From Raphanus sativus (taxonomy: Eukaryota > Streptophyta > Magnoliopsida > Brassicales > Brassicaceae), in contig NC_079519.1 of NCBI RefSeq assembly GCF_000801105.2, forward strand, positions 29,363,288-29,427,287: a stretch of 64,000 bases of DNA, in the 5' to 3' direction. Under the pieces are notes generated by a model. It saw only the letters and a list, made by a program, of their open reading frames with translations. It was not told the DNA's origin and ran no database searches. Each line of letters opens with the position of its first letter. Position 1 is the first letter of the stretch. Shown in pieces: positions 47,263 to 59,214 of the stretch. The position numbers were made by a program, and so were the translations under genes.

Positions 47263-49225
47263 TTAGAGTCCCTGTGACTTTCTGTGAATTGAATTTCCGG
47301 CATAATTCCAGACCCTGTTTAAATAAATATCATCAATGGTGTGTCTGATATCTGTTGTAGCCTTTTTTTTTTTGAACTATGGGAGTTTTGAATTGTTACC
47401 TGTTAATATCTGTCCTGCAAGAGTTTTGAGTTTTATATATGATGCTAGTTGCTTCACCAAGTTTTTCTTTGTTTGCTCTCTGTCAAGAAAAGAAAATGTT
47501 TAATATTGTATACAATGGGACTTTTTATGAATCTTTAGAAGAACGTTGAGTTATTACCTTTGAGTTTGGAGTGCAAATATTAGATTCATACACTTGGCAG
47601 TGTATCTTTCTGCTGTGATTTCCTTTGTCTCTCCTCCCTTTTGAGGAATCGATGGGTTTAAGCCTGCAGAGAATGTGCGTGAGAATGTTTTTGGGAAAGT
47701 CGAATCTAGCAAGAAAGGTAGATTGATGGAGTTTCAAAAGGCTATGCACTAACGTTCTGGAGTTAGTAGCTTCATTCCCTTGTGAGGCATCAACCTTAGC
47801 CTGCATGCAATGTGAGACATCATTTAAGCAATGTGTGAACATAGAGGAGAGAAGAACGTTTAAAAGATGGATTTATATGTTGGATGTGAGACTTACACTT
47901 GAAGAGCGTTCCTTTGCTCTCAATGTTGTTCTTGAACCAAATGCCTGATGCAGAAAACTCTGTTAACACATGTGGGATGATAAAAACTTTCGGACTTGTA
48001 GATGTGGAAAGATTAGTTATACCTTAAGATTTTGAGACCGTAGAGTGTTACTTTTAGGTATAGATGCTGAAGAAGGTTCAAGATTAATCTGCAAATGACC
48101 CAAAACATTAGTTATCTAACTACAGCTTCTGAGAATGTGGTAATGAAGAAACTAAATTTGAAAAAGAGATAAAAACTACGTTTTTGTTTGTAGTGTTCCT
48201 TTTTAGATGAGTTAATCCTTGGTTTCACATTCTGTTCGGTTTCTGAGTTAACCTTAGACCTGAAAACTACCCAGAGAAAAGAATAAAGGATCAAAACATT
48301 TATAAGGAAGCCATACTGCATACAATCTGAGTACCTGTGTCTTTCAGATCTTTCAGCAGTTCTGAGATTCGGTTCCTTTGGAACAGTGAGTTTAGATCTT
48401 CTGTTGGAGTTAACTTGAGCCACCTTAGCTTCCAGTTTTTGCCTTTTGGTGTCTTGGTTTTGCAACTTAGAGACTAAGATTGGAGATAAGTTAGCACCAA
48501 ACTTTGCTAATGACCTCTGACATCTGAAACACCAAAAAAACTGTTAGTTGAAGCCAAAAAAACAAGCAAGCTCACATCAACGGCTTCCTCATTGGTGTAC
48601 CTTGTCAGAAGCTGAACAGAGTAAACATCTAATGGTTTGTTCTGCCTTGCAAGCAAAGAAACCGTTGGTCTTGTTAAAGTTGAGCTTCTACTTGATTTGG
48701 TTTTTGATTTGGGTTTTGTCTTGGAGACATCTTTAACCGTTTGGTTATAATATATGAACCCTAAACAACAGATTAAACAGAGGTTTTAGACTACATTGAT
48801 GCAGAAACCAAAATAAAAATCATCATTACCGTTGTATTTGTCTTTTCTATTAAGACCAGTATCCACAGGCTTAGTTTCTAGGCTGGTGTTTATGATTTGC
48901 TTAAGTGGCTCAAGTTTCCAAGTAAACTTGGGGCTAAAAGCTGAAATAATCAGACAACAAAAAAAACATAGCAATATTACAGAACCGTAAGAGAAAAAAA
49001 AAAAGACAAAATGTTTGTAATAAACAGAGCATATGCCCTAATTTTTGCGTGTTTCTTACGCGAAGGAGGATAGTTTCCCGCGGATTCGAACCAGAACTCG
49101 TTTTCTTCTGTCTCGGAATCAAGCTCGGGTCTGGAGAAATCGTAGAAACGAGGCGCATCGAATTCGAAATCAATGTCGAACTCCTCCAGAAACGAAAAAT
49201 CTCCTCCAGATAAACTTGGAACCAT
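47263..49225 (-). CDS. TPX2-family microtubule-associated protein
   Basis: Eleven short exons can be joined in frame on the minus strand: 49225-49060, 48940-48830, 48760-48601, 48523-48335, 48259-48180, 48066-48023, 47944-47897, 47800-47754, 47663-47558, 47479-47400, 47314-47263, giving 360 aa. The N terminus has the TPX2 signature (FDIDFEFDAPRFYDFSRPEL then FWFESAGNYPPS). The middle has RPTVSLLARQNKP and LTVPKEPNLRTAERSERHR, the conserved importin/spindle region. For exon 6 the acceptor at 48067 (TTCTTCAG) keeps the frame, while the nearby TTTGCAG does not. The C-terminal TPX2/kinesin-binding domain is absent, as in shorter TPX2-like proteins. Family members nucleate and stabilise spindle microtubules. 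Remembered orthologue At5g62240. The last two exons are less certain. Confidence 0.85.
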
Positions 49226-50059
49226 GATTAAGCCTCGAGAGAGAGTGGGAGAGATTCACATTCATCCGAATTACAAAATAATCGGAGATGTTCTTCTCCC
49301 TCTCCCTCTCTCTGGAAAAAAAATTTCTCCAGAAAATTAGTGGGGAGAGAGAGAGACAAGGATTGGAGATGGAGAGGAGAGAGAGAAGAAGAAGAAGAAG
49401 AGGTAACGGCCAACGGCCCTTATTCAGTTGGCGCGGATTCTATCTACAGCTCACACATTGTCTTTTCTGTATTTTCAGTTTGGCTCTCTAGTTTTTAAGG
49501 TACACAAAGTGACCCAATATGTTTTAATTAATCGAATGTAACACCACTAATGTTTATATCCAAAATTCCAAAACTTTTTTCGTTCACTACAGTGTTAAAT
49601 TATATATGAAGAAATATATTTTCGAAACCGTTGCATCCGTGAAAATAAAAATGGAAAGTGATTTAAGGTGAAAATTAGAAATCAAAAAGATAAGGGGTAA
49701 GAAACACAAATATACAAAAGTAGCGTTCTCCCAACGATCTTCGGTTGTCTTTTAAGAACTCTCTCAATTGCCTTTAAACATCGTCTCCGATATTTTTGCT
49801 GCACGTTTAATCCAGGTAAAGTCTGGACTTTTAAAAAAAAAACTCTGAAATTAAGGTTTCCCATTTCAGAGCATAGAAATGATTCTTGCACTAACATTTG
49901 CTAATACATTTTGACATAAACGAAACTTCCAGAATTTGTTATCATTTGAGAAAAAAGATTATCTTCATATGATTTGAGTAATATAGCGAATGAGAAAAAA
50001 CTTTGAGAGTATTTGGTTTTGTTTGTAATATATATTTTCTGCAGAGTGTGGAGATAATA
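49226..50059. promoter_or_regulatory. Shared divergent promoter, TPX2-like and MAP65-9
   Basis: 834 bp separate the two start codons, which point away from each other. There is a CT/GA-rich leader beside the TPX2-like ATG (49240-49400). A probable 5' UTR intron lies before MAP65: the ATG is 16 bp after a ttctgcag acceptor-like site. No other gene is present. Confidence 0.5.
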
Positions 50060-52376
50060 ATGTCCAAAACTCAAATCGAATCATTTTCTGTATCTCTTCT
50101 GCAAGAACTTGAGGTTTGTTGTTGCTTCAGCTCCAAGAAAATAAGTTTTTTTCCTCTTCCTTTTAAATATAGAAACGTTTCAAATATTTTGATGTGATTC
50201 TGTTTCTAATACAGATTATATGGAACGAGGTTGGAGAAACCGAAACAGAAAGAGAGAAGATTTTGAATGAGATTGAAGACGAATGCAGAAACATCTATAT
50301 TGGTAAACTCCAAAAGGTTAAAGAAGAGAGGAATCGGCTAAAACAAGACATTGTTGACTCAGAAGCAAGAGTTATTGCTATATGTTCTGCAATGGAAGAG
50401 CCATCAGGTCTTGGAAGACAACAACAACCTGATCAATGTGGAAGAAGTTTGAAAGAAGAGTTAGGAAAGATTCTTCTGAAACTTGAAGATATGGAAAAGA
50501 GAAAAACAGAGAGGAAGAATCAGTTTATTCAAGTAATTGAAGATATCAAATGTGTAAGAGATGAGATTGATGGTGAAACTGATGAGACTTGTTCATCTGA
50601 TTTTTCGGTTGATTCACGATTTATCTCTTAGAAAGCTTGAAGAGTTGCATAGAGAGCTTTACACACTTCAAGAACAGAAGGTTTCCTAAACTTCATTGCT
50701 TTTAATTTTCATTTGATTTCTTGATCAAGAGATTAATATTTTGAGGTGTTTTTGTCTCATCAGAGGAACCGGATGAAACAGATTCAAGATCATTTAAGAA
50801 CTCTGGAATCTCTTTGTTCGGTTCTTGGTTTGAATTTTCGAGAAACTGTTACCAAGATTCATCCAAGTTTAGTAGAATCTGAAGGGTCAAGAAGTATAAG
50901 TACTACAACACTTGACAAGTTAGCTTCAGCAGTAGACCAATGGCATGAGACAAAGATACAAAGAATGCAAGAAGTCAGTTTAATTGTTTACAAACTTTTT
51001 TTTAATATCTTACAAATTTGCTCTTTTTTCTTCTTACATATAAATTATATGATATAATCCATTTTATTGATTGCAGCTTCAAGATCTTGTGACCACAATG
51101 CTTGAGTTTTGGAACTTAATGGATACACCAGCAGAAGAACAACAAAAATTTATAGATGTTTCATGTAATATAGCTGCTACCGTTTCTGAAATAACCAAAC
51201 CTAATAGCCTTTCCATAGATTTGCTTGAAGAGGTAGGTACATTCACATTAGCTTTAAATATTATTTTTATGCTGATTGATTGTTTAACGCTTTAAAAGGT
51301 TAAAGCCGAGCTACGTCGGTTAGAGGAGTTGAAATGGAGCAAAATTAAAGAACTTGTTTTAAAAAAGAGGTCAGAGCTTGAAGAGATATGTAGAAGAACA
51401 CACATTGTTCTTGAAGAACAAGATATCGCCCTGGAGAATGTAATTAAAGCCATTGAATCAGGAGAAGTGAACCCTGAAAATATACTAGAACATATCGAGT
51501 ATCGAGCTGGGAAAGTGAAAGAGGAAGCCTTAAGCAGAAAAGAGATTCTTGAAAAGACTGAAAAATGGTTGAACGCTTGTGAGGAAGAGACTTGGCTTGA
51601 AGAGTATAATCAGGTTTGTCTCTTTCATAAACCATCCATGGGTCTTTCACATTTTGTGGTTAACTTATTTATGGATTTTATGATTTTGTATAGGATGAAA
51701 AGCGGTACAATGCTGGAAAAGGATCTCACTTAATCCTCAAACGTGCAGAGAAAGCTAGAGCACTTGTTAATAAACTTCCAGGTTTCCATATATATAGATG
51801 ATACCAAGAAAGTTTTCTTTGTGACTCTTTAACTAACTGAAAACTTCTTTGATACCTTCTTAGCTATGGTTGAAGCATTAGTCTCCAAGATTACAATTTG
51901 GGAATCAGAGAAAGAATCTGAGTTTCGATTTGATGGTGTATGAGTTATCTTCTTCCATCACACAAAGTCTTCTCTTCCTCTCATAATAGCACACATGTGA
52001 TATATATTTTTGTCTGATTTTTCTTTCATTCAGAATCGTCTACTTGCAATGCTAGAAGAGTATACAGAACTCAGAGAAGAGAAAGAACAAGAACGTCGCA
52101 GGAGAAGAGTATTTAGCTAACACCCTTTTGCATCAGTACATTTGTAAGAATCACCAAAAGTAATGCTTGTTGGGTTTTGGTTGTTTATAGGATCTGAAGA
52201 AACTTCAAGGTCAAGTTACACCAGAACAAGACAAAGGAACTCCTACTAAGCATCAAAGCGCGAAAAAGAGTCTTAAAGTATCAACTAACAAGAGATTTGG
52301 ATCATCTCCTCAAACTCCTCGATGTGATTCTCCTCATTCAGCAAAATCTTTTACATATCAATCACGCCATGGCTGA
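50060..52376 (+). CDS. MAP65-9: MAP65-9-like microtubule bundling protein (frameshifted)
   Basis: Nine exons: 50060-50113, 50215-50680, 50764-50973, 51077-51232, 51299-51613, 51694-51781, 51864-51937, 52034-52108, 52191-52376. MAP65/PRC1/Ase1 proteins are antiparallel microtubule cross-linkers with a spectrin-like coiled-coil rod. Seen here are [57 protein letters not shown] and the microtubule-binding ERRRRRDLKKLQ. The total is 1624 nt, one more than a multiple of three. In exon 2, near 50611-50618, the frame after DFSVDS shifts by one and meets TAG at 50629; the next frame resumes with [10 protein letters not shown]. All other exons and splice sites are intact. It is either a very recent pseudogene or a single-base assembly error. 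The order TPX2-like, MAP65, AHL6 fits At5g62240-62260. In Arabidopsis MAP65-9 is reported as pollen-specific. Confidence 0.9.
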
Positions 52377-53761
52377 AAATATATGGAGCAACACCTCAAA
52401 GCAGTCTTTTTAGTTCACTTTTATTCAACTAAAAAGAATCTCTAAAAGTGAATGTTCTTCTTCTTTCAGTGGTGTTTATTTTGATTTTTAGAACATGAAA
52501 ATTGTAAACACCTCAACTCTGTTCTTATAACAACACCATATAAACAAAAGAGATCAGAAAGAGAGAGTTGTCTAGAAATTAAGTCATCATTTTTCTTTAA
52601 AGATGTTAAGATAAGTCATCACTTTTGTTAAACCCTTTGGTACGCTTAAAGACTTGCTAACTCATTAAGAGAGTCTGACAATGAAAGGAATCTGAATGAT
52701 TATTGGATCATTTCATTTGTAGTGCTATGTCATGTCTCAGATCCAAGGGTGTGTGTACAGACACTACTGATTGTGTTGCATAAAGTAGATTTGACTTTGA
52801 CTGACAAAATGTACTTGCCGCAAAAATCAGTGTTCATTCTTTATCCAATATACCTTTTTTTGAAAATTATTTCCAAGTACTTGGTGAAACAAAATCCTTA
52901 AATTCCATCTATAAACTTTGCGCAAGTGAATCAAAAGATTTAGCTTATCTTGAAAATTAATTGGTCTTAGTAGATTTTCAAACCGATTTTCTTTGGTCAA
53001 CGTTACTAAAAGTAATTACAAAGGATTTAATCAGAACATGGTATTTTTTATTCTTTTTTTTTTGAAATTTCATTTTAACTTTTTGCAGTTTAGTTTTATT
53101 TAATTAGAAGTTGTTCAAAAAAAAAGTTTTATTTAATTAGACATATTAATTTTTCAAGACGGACGTGAATCTTTCTCTAAACCAAAATTAATAGTTTGAT
53201 GTTGGTACTTATTAATTATTATATCGATATTAAAATAATTAATTCTTTAACGTGATATTTTTTAATATATACTCTTATTTCTTTCTCCTTCAAATTTCCA
53301 TTTTATTTATTTACTTCCTTATTTATTTTTGCAAAATGCAGTCGTATATTATCTTCTTTCTCTTGTGAAAAATTTGGTGGATATTGCATCTAATTTCTGT
53401 GAGATTTTACTTTGCTAATTTCCGGTGTGATTGAGAGGTTAATCACCACTGAGAAAAACTTTTGCATTTTTCTGTTTCACTGTTCGTTTCAGCTCCATAA
53501 CTGTTAGAAAGGTAAGAAACCAAATCTAAAAACTGTAACCAATTTTTTTTCTTCTGGTTTGATCTTTGATCCCTTTGAACTATTTCATCCATCTTTGTAT
53601 CTAGTTAATTTTGTTTGAAAAACAAAGGAAAACAAAAGAAATCTTTGCTTCTTCATCTTCTTCCTCTTATCTCTCTAAAGTTTCTTTCTCTTCATCTTTG
53701 TTGAATTAAGCATTCAAGGGCAAAATTATTCTGCTATTTTTGGTAATTTGAGACTTTAAAA
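52377..53761. other. Intergenic and AHL6 5' UTR
   Basis: 3' flank of MAP65, then AT-rich DNA with one microinsertion (53109). From about 53340 the CT-rich leader of the AHL gene begins. AAAG|GTAAGA at 53511 is a likely donor of a 5' UTR intron. No other gene. Confidence 0.4.
53092..53141. repeat. Tail-only insertion, 17-bp TSD
   Basis: AGTTTTATTTAATTAGA at 53092-53108 and 53125-53141 flanks 16 bp: agttgttc then A8. Plus orientation. Confidence 0.85.
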
Positions 53762-55724
53762 ATGGAGGAGAAAGGTGTAATGAGTCCAAGTGGGGTCATC
53801 ACAGTTAAGGGAGATGAAACTTTGGCATCAAGAACAGAGTTTCAACCAAACCCTAGCTTTCTTCCATCCGTGGGACCCACGACGGTGGTATCTCCTCTCC
53901 CTCCGTCTCCAACCACCACTGTGACTCCTGGCTCAGCCGCTGCAGCGCCGCCGCCATCAATCTCTAGCGCAGGGACAGATCTGACAAAGAGGAAGAGAGG
54001 ACGGCCGAGGAAATACGCTCCAAATGGTAGTCTGAACCCTAGGGCTTCGAGACCAACTCTGTCTCCGACACCAATCTCATCTTCCATTCCATTCTATGGA
54101 GATTATCATCATCTTCATCATTCTCATTGGAAACGAGGAAAAGCTCAGCAGCAACCTGTTGAATTCATGAAGAGATCTAGCATGTTTGAGTATGAAAGCA
54201 GCCCAGGTACACTTTGCAGTCTCTTTGTGTGTGTGTTTTGATCGTTGCATTGGTTTTAGTGATCTGATATGGAATTTTGAGTTATCTGTTGATGTGATTT
54301 TATGTGGGTTTTTTGAGATGTTGGGAAGTGGGACCAACACATAACTGGGTACCCTTTTGTCTGAAGAAGGTACAAACAGACCAGTTAGAAGTCAGAGAAA
54401 TAGAATCTGATGATGCTGATTGAACAAAATAAAATAAAAATACAAGAAGGATTTAAAACAAAGAGAGAATAATCTCTTGTTGTCTATTCATCTTTAGGAG
54501 ATAAAGAGTGTCTAGTCGTGTTAATTGTTAAGTTGTTAGCATAGATCTTAAAGGTTTCTAATCAGCTTGGTTAAACCTGTTTTTATTATTGTGCAACCAC
54601 TGATTGTTATGGATAGTTATAGACAAGGATGATCAAGTTGGCTGGTTGAGTATTAGAGTTTGTTAATTACCTGATTAGTTAAAGTCATTAGCATCAAAAC
54701 TCTGTTTTATCTATTAGCAGCTCCAACTCCTCCTGGACTCTCATGCTATGTGGGTGCTAATTTTACAACACATCAGTTTACTGTCAATGCTGGTGAGGTA
54801 ATAAATTACATAAAACATGATTTTTCTTTGATAATGGATTTTGTGTGTCACTGTTTTGAAAATATTTTGTTTTCTTGTCATCAGGATGTAACAATGAAAG
54901 TAATGCCGTATTCACAAGGATCTCGAGCTATATGCATTCTTTCTGCTACTGGTACCATCTCTAATGTCACACTTCGTCAACCTACCACTTCAGGAGGCAC
55001 TCTTACATATGAGGTAACCTAATTAACATGGAATCAAATTTCACTATATATTCTTGGTTCTTGAATAATTTTGTTCTCTTGTCTTAGGGTCGATTTGATA
55101 TACTTTCTCTATCGGGTTCCTTTATACCTACTGAAAACGGAGGAACTAAGGGTCGGTCCGGTGGTATGAGCATTTCTTTAGCTGGACCAAATGGCAAAAT
55201 CGTCGGTGGCGGCCTTGCTGGTATGCTCATAGCAGCCAGTCCTGTCCAGGTTAGACAATCTTGCTTATCTAACAAGTAAAAAAACATATTTAGTAATTCC
55301 GAGTATAAAAAGAGCCATAAGTCTTATAATTTTTGGACAGGTGATAATGGGAAGTTTCATTGTGATGCATCAAGCAGAACAAACACATAAGAAGAAACGT
55401 CGAATCATGGAGCCTTCTCCTCCTCCGCCACAACAACAACCTCCTGCTTTCACCATCACCACTGTGAATTCTACTCCATCTGCGGTTGCCACCGTAGAGG
55501 AGCCAAAACAACAAACCTACGGTGTTGGTGGTGATACAATGAGACTGTTGTCTCAAATGCCGCCTTCTTTCCAGAACGACAATTCAGTTATGAACAATAT
55601 CACAACGACCTATCATGGATACGGGAATATGAACACTGGTACTACTAGTAAAGAAGAAGATGACTATGAAAATGGTGGGAATGATGATTCCGGCGATACT
55701 AGGAGCCTATCTAATAGTGGTTGA
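53762..55724 (+). CDS. AHL6: AT-hook nuclear-localised protein (AHL6-like)
   Basis: Five exons in frame: 53762-54206, 54721-54797, 54885-55013, 55088-55249, 55341-55724, giving 398 aa. One AT-hook (core RGRPRK, residues 79-84, followed by YAPNGS, the type-II flank) binds the minor groove of AT-rich DNA. The second hook typical of two-hook AHLs is degenerate (KRGKAQQQPVEF near residue 124). The PPC/DUF296 domain spans exons 2-5: HQFTVNAGEDVTMKVMPYSQ, ICILSATGTISNVTLRQP, GRFDILSLSGSFIP, LAGPNGKIVGGGLAGMLIAA, SPVQVIMGSFIV. AHLs form trimers through PPC and act in chromatin and transcription control in the nucleus. The Pro/Gln-rich C terminus is usual for the clade. Remembered orthologue At5g62260. 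Intact. Confidence 0.94.
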
Positions 55725-56351
55725 GCAATTCTAAGACTTTCTTGTCTAGAAAGTAACTTAACAGACCTTTAAGGTCAAAAATGTTTCAGCTATTCTTTTC
55801 TTTTCTTTGCTTTCTTTAGAGGGTTGTTTTAACTGTGATGCATTTGTTTCTTCTCTGTTTTATGGTTGTGGTTATTGAGATTTAAATTTTACTATTTTGC
55901 ATATAACATGGTTCTAAGTGATCTCAAATTCTACATTATTTTTGTTTCAGACAAAATAAACACCCAAAATGTACAAAATTTCCAACGGTGTCTTGGCCAT
56001 CCTTGTTCAGCTTCCGGTGATGTAATGAACAAGTTGGGTCCGAAAGAAGTAGCCATGGTTAGCGAAATGAATCGAGTATGATAATATGATAAAAGGCACA
56101 GAGCAAGATAATAGGCATAGCAGGGCTTTTGTTGATGGGATTAAACAGAGAATGATGGAGAGTCAAAATTGAAACTACTTTGTTTGATCTCTGAGGTGAA
56201 CAGTCAGATGCATAGTTTTTGTTTTTGGTCCTCTTATATTATCAGTGGCCCAACTGTGAGATTTATAATAATAATAATATCAAGGCCCAAACATTTCAGA
56301 ATCTATGAGGTTTAATTAATGGATCCCCTTATTAATGGTCCAAAATATTTT
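55725..56351. other. AHL6 3' flank
   Basis: T-rich 3' UTR, then sequence around 55930-56160 that is less AT-rich but without a supported frame. No gene. Confidence 0.4.
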
Positions 56352-56486
56352 AGAATTATATGCTATTTGGAATATTTGGAAGGAACTGAATGATAGTAAG
56401 TTTGGTAAACCCTTAAACTCATTGATAAGCAGGTAAAAAATCGTATTTCAAGCTTGAAAACAAGGGAGGATTCAATCTATCGGAAG

Positions 56487-58852
56487 TAAGGGTGTCAAAA
56501 TGAGCTAGCTCAGCTCAGCTCATTTATTATATGAGCTTCAATATATAAGCTCGAACTCAGATCATCTAGATCATGAGTTAAATGAGTTAACTCATGATCT
56601 AAAAAAAAAAAATAATAATTAAATTAAATTAAACATTGATAAAATAAATTTTATAGTATTATTCAAAATTTAAATATTAAAAAATCCAAATCATAAATAT
56701 TTAAATACTAAACAAAAACCAATCCAAAACAAAATAAAAAATAAATATTAAAACAAAACGCCAAAACTAATGATCCAAATCCTTATTCTTCGTGAGAGTC
56801 TTCGACTTCAATATCTTCATCTGTACAAATTATAAAATCAAAATAAATTTATAAGTATTTCATGTTAAAATAATAACAAAATAAATAAATAATCTAAGAT
56901 AGAAAATATATTACCATTGTCGTCGGACGCAAAACCAAACAACCATGATCGGGTACAAAGTAAAGATTGGACGTGTTTAGGAAGAAGACGGCTTCGGTAT
57001 TTATTTAAAACACGAGAACCAATACTGAAAGATGACTCAGAAGCTACCGTAGTTATAGGAATGCTTAGTATGTCATATGCCATATAAGTCAAAGCTCCAA
57101 AACGATGGGCATTGTCTTTCCAATACTCCAAAACGGACATTTGAGGATGACTTTTCATCTCTAACTTTGCTTCACCGAGATATATATCCAAGACAGATTT
57201 CCCTTCCTCCGTAGCATCTTGCATATCATCTAGTTCAAGCAAATCCTACATCATTCAAAAGTAAAGCCCGTAAGTCACTAAACGAAATAATATATAATAT
57301 AAAAATATATATAAGTTGACTTACATCCAAAACGTCTACGTCTTGTCTTGCATGTTTATTAATCTCACGTGCAGCAGAAGAAGCACTGGAAGAGCTTGCC
57401 ACCGTAGGAAATTTAATAACGTAGTCTTCAAAGAGTGAACGGAGCTTTCTCTCTATGTTGGCCAGCTTTTCTGTACTGGTACTTGGATCAAGATCTTCAT
57501 AACACCTCTTCAGAAGTTTGAATTTCATTCTAGGGTCAAGAACTGCTCCCATCGCTAGAATGACACTGTACTGATCCCAATATTTTGTGAACTTGATTCT
57601 CATCTTTGAAGCCATTTCTCTGATATCTTTATCAGAATGAAGCTCGTTTCTTTTTAACAAGCACTCGATCTTCCACACTTGTCCAAAATACAAGTTAGAA
57701 GTGGAATAACTTCTGGCTGACATTAAGACCGTAATCTTGTAAAAAGGCCTCAAAATCTCCATTATGCTTTTTGCTTTACTCCATTCTTCATTCGTCGGAC
57801 AATGCCGATAAGATTTATCAACCACTTTAAATCTGTTAAAAGCCCGTTGGTACTTCAAAGCTTTTTCAAGCATCAAATAAGTAGAGTTCCACCTAGTTTG
57901 AACATCCAAAGACAATTAAAGTAACTGAATCACCACCTTCTTCTAGCACACATCCATCAAATGCAATTCCTCTAGACCTTGCAGCTTTAACATACTTCAC
58001 GCTGTCTCTTATTTTAGACAAAGCACCACCAATGACCTTTAAACCATCTTGGACAATGAGGTTTAAGATATGTGCACAACATCGCACATGAAAAAATTCA
58101 CCTTCACAAGGCAAATCCTGATCAAGATTTAGACGCTCTTTCAAAATATCTTGCATAGTGTCATTAGCTGAAGCATTATCCAACGTAAGTGTGAAAACTT
58201 TTTTCTCTATTCCCCAATCCTTCAGACACTCGTGAATTTTAGTAGCCAACGCGTCACCCGTATGAGGAGGAAGTATATCACAAAAAGATAATATCTTATT
58301 GTTTAGTACCCCTTTCTCATCTACATAATGAGCCGTCAAAGATATGTATCCTTCTCCCGAAATTGCTGTCCGGCAATCAGAAGTCAAACAAATTCTGCTA
58401 GGAATTTTTTCTAACTCTATCTTCAACTTCTCCTTCTCAGCCTTCCAAGTTTTGACAACATCAGTAGCAGCAGTGTTTCTGGTATATGGAATATAATCTG
58501 GATTCATATACTTCAGAAATCCTCTCAATTCCTCATACTCAACAACAGCAAAAGGAAGATCATGTCTAATGATAACTCTACTAAATCTATCCCTCAGAGT
58601 TTTCTGATCAATTTTCTTTGCTCGTAGCTTCACGTCGGCATCAATCATCATATTTGCTACGTTAGAACGTGGACATGAATTTTTGTAATGACGCATTAAA
58701 TGAGTTGTTCCGGTGGTCCGCTCCATCATATATATCTTCGAACAGTAGTTGCAAGTAGCCTTCTTTTTGTCTCCATCCAGTTCAAACTTGAAGTGCTTCC
58801 ACACAGGTGAAGTTAGAACCATGTTCTCTTTTAGATAATACAAATTTATGTA
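56487..58852 (-). mobile_element. hAT transposon remnant (RICESLEEPER type)
   Basis: It is nested in the LINE above. The right (3') terminus is TAAGGGTGTCAAAATGAGC with subterminal 'agctc' repeats. The 8-bp flanks ATCGGAAG (56479-56486) and ATCGAAAG (58853-58860) look like a target duplication with one mismatch. No matching inverted terminus is present at the 5' side, where only about 30 bp precede the transposase ATG, so the 5' end is truncated or the flank match is chance. Confidence 0.65.
56783..58822 (-). pseudogene. hAT transposase (zf-BED), frameshifted
   Basis: Begins MVLTSPVWKHFKFELDGDKK. A BED zinc finger follows (CNYCSK ... HLMRH). Then come a long RNase H-like region with CLTSDCRTAISGEGYISLTA and TLTDNASANDTM-type motifs, TRWNSTYLMLEKALKYQRAF, and the C-terminal hAT dimerisation domain ([20 protein letters not shown] ... 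[13 protein letters not shown]). Two introns with good sites: 57324-57246 and 56914-56821; the last exon ends DEDIEVEDSHEE and stop at 56783. One frameshift near 57915 (after the EEGGDSVTLIV segment, before SLDVQTRWN) inactivates it; otherwise it is remarkably complete. RICESLEEPER/DAYSLEEPER relatives are sometimes domesticated, but the break argues against function here. Confidence 0.88.
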
Positions 58853-58953
58853 ATCGAAAGTTTTTAGCTTCTACAAACAATAGCAGCTTTGTTGTAAAAA
58901 TCTTTTCTTTTATTTGAATTAATTTAACGTCCATTCAAAAAAAAGAATTATAT

Positions 58954-59214
58954 TCACTAAATTGTGGTTCTAATGTTTTATGTTCTATAAATAATTATAT
59001 TAAAAATTCTTATAATATACTAAAAGAATATAAGAAAGTTTTGTTGTGTGTACAAGGACGTTCAAACTTATTTCTAAAAGATTTTACAATGCTTGTAAAG
59101 CATTTCCTTAAGTTTTGTGGGTTTTAGAAATTATAAAAGCTGTGATAAAAACAAAATATTGTTAGGCTTAATTAAATAATTTTGAGTTATTTTAATTTTT
59201 AAGTTCACGTAGTA
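58954..59214. other. Short AT-rich spacer
   Basis: Nothing recognisable between the LINE tail and the Helitron start. Confidence 0.5.

Larger units (their letters stand above)
56362..58943 (+). mobile_element. LINE 3' fragment split by a hAT element
   Basis: The candidate 10-bp target duplication AGAATTATAT lies at 56352-56361 and 58944-58953. Starting at 56362 the sequence reads a zf-RVT tail (IWNIWKELNDSKFGKP, then, after a frame change, KQVKNRISSLKTREDSIYRK) up to 56486. After the hAT insertion, the 3' UTR and A8 tail of the same kind of LINE resume (58861-58943). That tail matches the 3' UTR of the LINE at 61196 in order: 'agc(a)gct', 'tttgt.gta(c)aaaa', 'tgaat.aattta', 'ttcaaaaaaa'. The original insert was only about 210 bp. 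Confidence 0.75.

Noticed and set aside
49228..49491. Arg/Ser-rich ORFs between TPX2-like and MAP65 genes
   Set aside because: They are translations of a GA/CT-rich leader with no conserved content.
50003..50059. Upstream ATG extending MAP65-9 by 19 residues
   Set aside because: The extension crosses a splice-acceptor-like ttctgcag and has no MAP65 similarity. The ATG at 50060 matches the family start.
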